23,787 nucleotides of DNA, from contig JBJXGX010000138.1 of assembly GCA_046160305.1 (NCBI GenBank), forward strand, positions 1 to 23,787, written 5' to 3'. Shown in pieces: positions 22,997-23,787 of the stretch. The notes below the pieces were generated by a model. It did no database searches, was not told the DNA's origin, and worked only from the letters and a program-made list of their open reading frames with translations. Made by a program: the position numbers and the translations under genes. The DNA is from SHXR01 sp046160305 (GTDB taxonomy: Bacteria; Pseudomonadota; Gammaproteobacteria; Burkholderiales; SG8-39). Numbering within the stretch: the first letter of the stretch is position 1; each line of letters opens with the position of its first letter.

Positions 22997-23787
22997 TCAA
23001 GTCGCCGTCATGTAGCGTTTCCACGCGACGTACTGCATGCGCATCGCGACTTCGCTGGTTCCGTCAGCCTCGAGCGTGCCGCCATCGAGTTTCTTTTCGC
23101 GCCCCATGCCGCGGGAAAGATCGATCCAGTCACGCTGCTCGCTTGCGAATCCGCGCTGGCAGCGTTCGAAGATCTCCATGTCGTCGCAGAAGATCATCGA
23201 TGCGGGCGAATTCAGGTTGGTGAGAAAGCGGACGGCGCGGTGATACATCTCGTCCGGTGCGTCCTTCAGTCGAAAACACATCGCAACGATCCGCGTTCGA
23301 TCCGGGGCGAGCGGCTGGACGATGCGAACTTGCTGATACTGGGCGTTGACGCTGATATTGGGATAGATCAGATTGTTGAAGCGGTCGAGGCCGATGATCG
23401 CCTTGGTTTTCTCTTCGCCATGACGCAGGACGAGCTCCGCACGATACGCGAGCCAGGTCGGGTCGCTTCGCTCGGGCGATAACACACCGCTCTTGTAGAA
23501 CCCACCCATGTACGTGTGCCCGTCCGCGGTTCCCCAGAGCCCGGTGGCGAGCCAGTCCTTCAAGGCGAAGCCGTTCGAGAGCAACTGCGTGTGCGTTTGG
23601 TGCAGATCGTAAGCCGGGCTCGAATAGTCGCGCTGGTCGCCACGTGCGGCGGCCACCGATGATTCATGCACATAGCCCGCATGCATGATGTCGTTGGCGT
23701 TTTCATGATGCAGCTTCCAGTTGCCGCGATACTCCTGGCGAAAGATCCCGCCCGCCTGCTGGATCTCGCCCGCGGGTGATCGGTCAA
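22997..23787 (-). CDS. Aromatic-ring-hydroxylating dioxygenase, alpha subunit (C-terminal part; 5' end outside window)
   Basis: The frame is open to the right edge of the window, so ATG 23686 is internal and the N-terminal Rieske domain lies beyond. The visible sequence holds RGNWKLHHENANDIMHAGYVH, with two histidines spaced as the mononuclear-iron ligands. The later FCDDMEIFERCQRGF segment includes the expected acidic region. This is the catalytic subunit, which dihydroxylates an aromatic ring with electrons from a ferredoxin/reductase not seen here. It precedes the beta-subunit gene. Confidence 0.92.
   Translation of the reverse strand, partial: DRSPAGEIQQAGGIFRQEYRGNWKLHHENANDIMHAGYVHESSVAAARGDQRDYSSPAYDLHQTHTQLLSNGFALKDWLATGLWGTADGHTYMGGFYKSGVLSPERSDPTWLAYRAELVLRHGEEKTKAIIGLDRFNNLIYPNISVNAQYQQVRIVQPLAPDRTRIVAMCFRLKDAPDEMYHRAVRFLTNLNSPASMIFCDDMEIFERCQRGFASEQRDWIDLSRGMGREKKLDGGTLEADGTSEVAMRMQYVAWKRYMTAT

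Noticed and set aside
1..23787. CRISPR arrays, tRNA or rRNA genes, insertion sequences
   Set aside because: No regularly spaced short repeats, cloverleaf or rRNA-like sequence, and no transposase or integrase protein motifs were seen. The only large repeat is the internal NRPS duplication.

Overview
The window comes from a GC-rich (about 60% by eye) Gram-negative chromosome, most likely a metabolically versatile proteobacterium. Pointers to this are the Bug/TctC-type periplasmic binding protein, Rieske and ring-hydroxylating oxygenases, enolase-superfamily and SMP-30 enzymes, a Wzx-like flippase, and frequent GTG/TTG starts. Genus cannot be read from sequence alone. No rRNA, tRNA, CRISPR array or transposase was seen.

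Left edge (1-755, +): 3' part of a Rieske-type aromatic oxygenase gene.

Biosynthetic locus (871-12848): a compact nonribosomal peptide system. A leftward operon reads MOP/Wzx-type flippase (9127-10662), then a bimodular NRPS C-A-T-C-A-T-TE (1658-9079), then an Sfp-type phosphopantetheinyl transferase (871-1650). Across a divergent 305-bp control region lies a rightward gene for an acyl-AMP ligase fused to a carrier domain (10968-12848). A simple reading is that the ligase activates and carries an acyl starter, the first C domain joins it to a Gln-like residue, module 2 adds an aliphatic (Ile/Val-like) residue, and an atypical Cys-type terminal alpha/beta-hydrolase domain releases or transfers the chain. 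The PPTase primes the three carrier domains and the flippase may export the product. This is the most interesting part of the window. About 0.8 kb is nearly duplicated between the two condensation domains.

Right half (12968-23787): a catabolic neighbourhood. It holds an LDH2-family dehydrogenase (broken by a one-base frameshift), a mandelate racemase-family enzyme, a convergent MFS transporter, an SDR dehydrogenase, a cupin remnant without a start codon, an AAA ATPase interrupted by one in-frame TGA, a secreted hypothetical protein running antisense through a small conserved-looking gene, an SMP-30/gluconolactonase-like protein, a Bug-type solute-binding protein, a Phd/VapC-type toxin-antitoxin pair with a palindromic operator, and the beta plus partial alpha subunits of a ring-hydroxylating dioxygenase. 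Four disrupted or odd reading frames within about 7 kb suggest either local gene decay or residual sequence errors.
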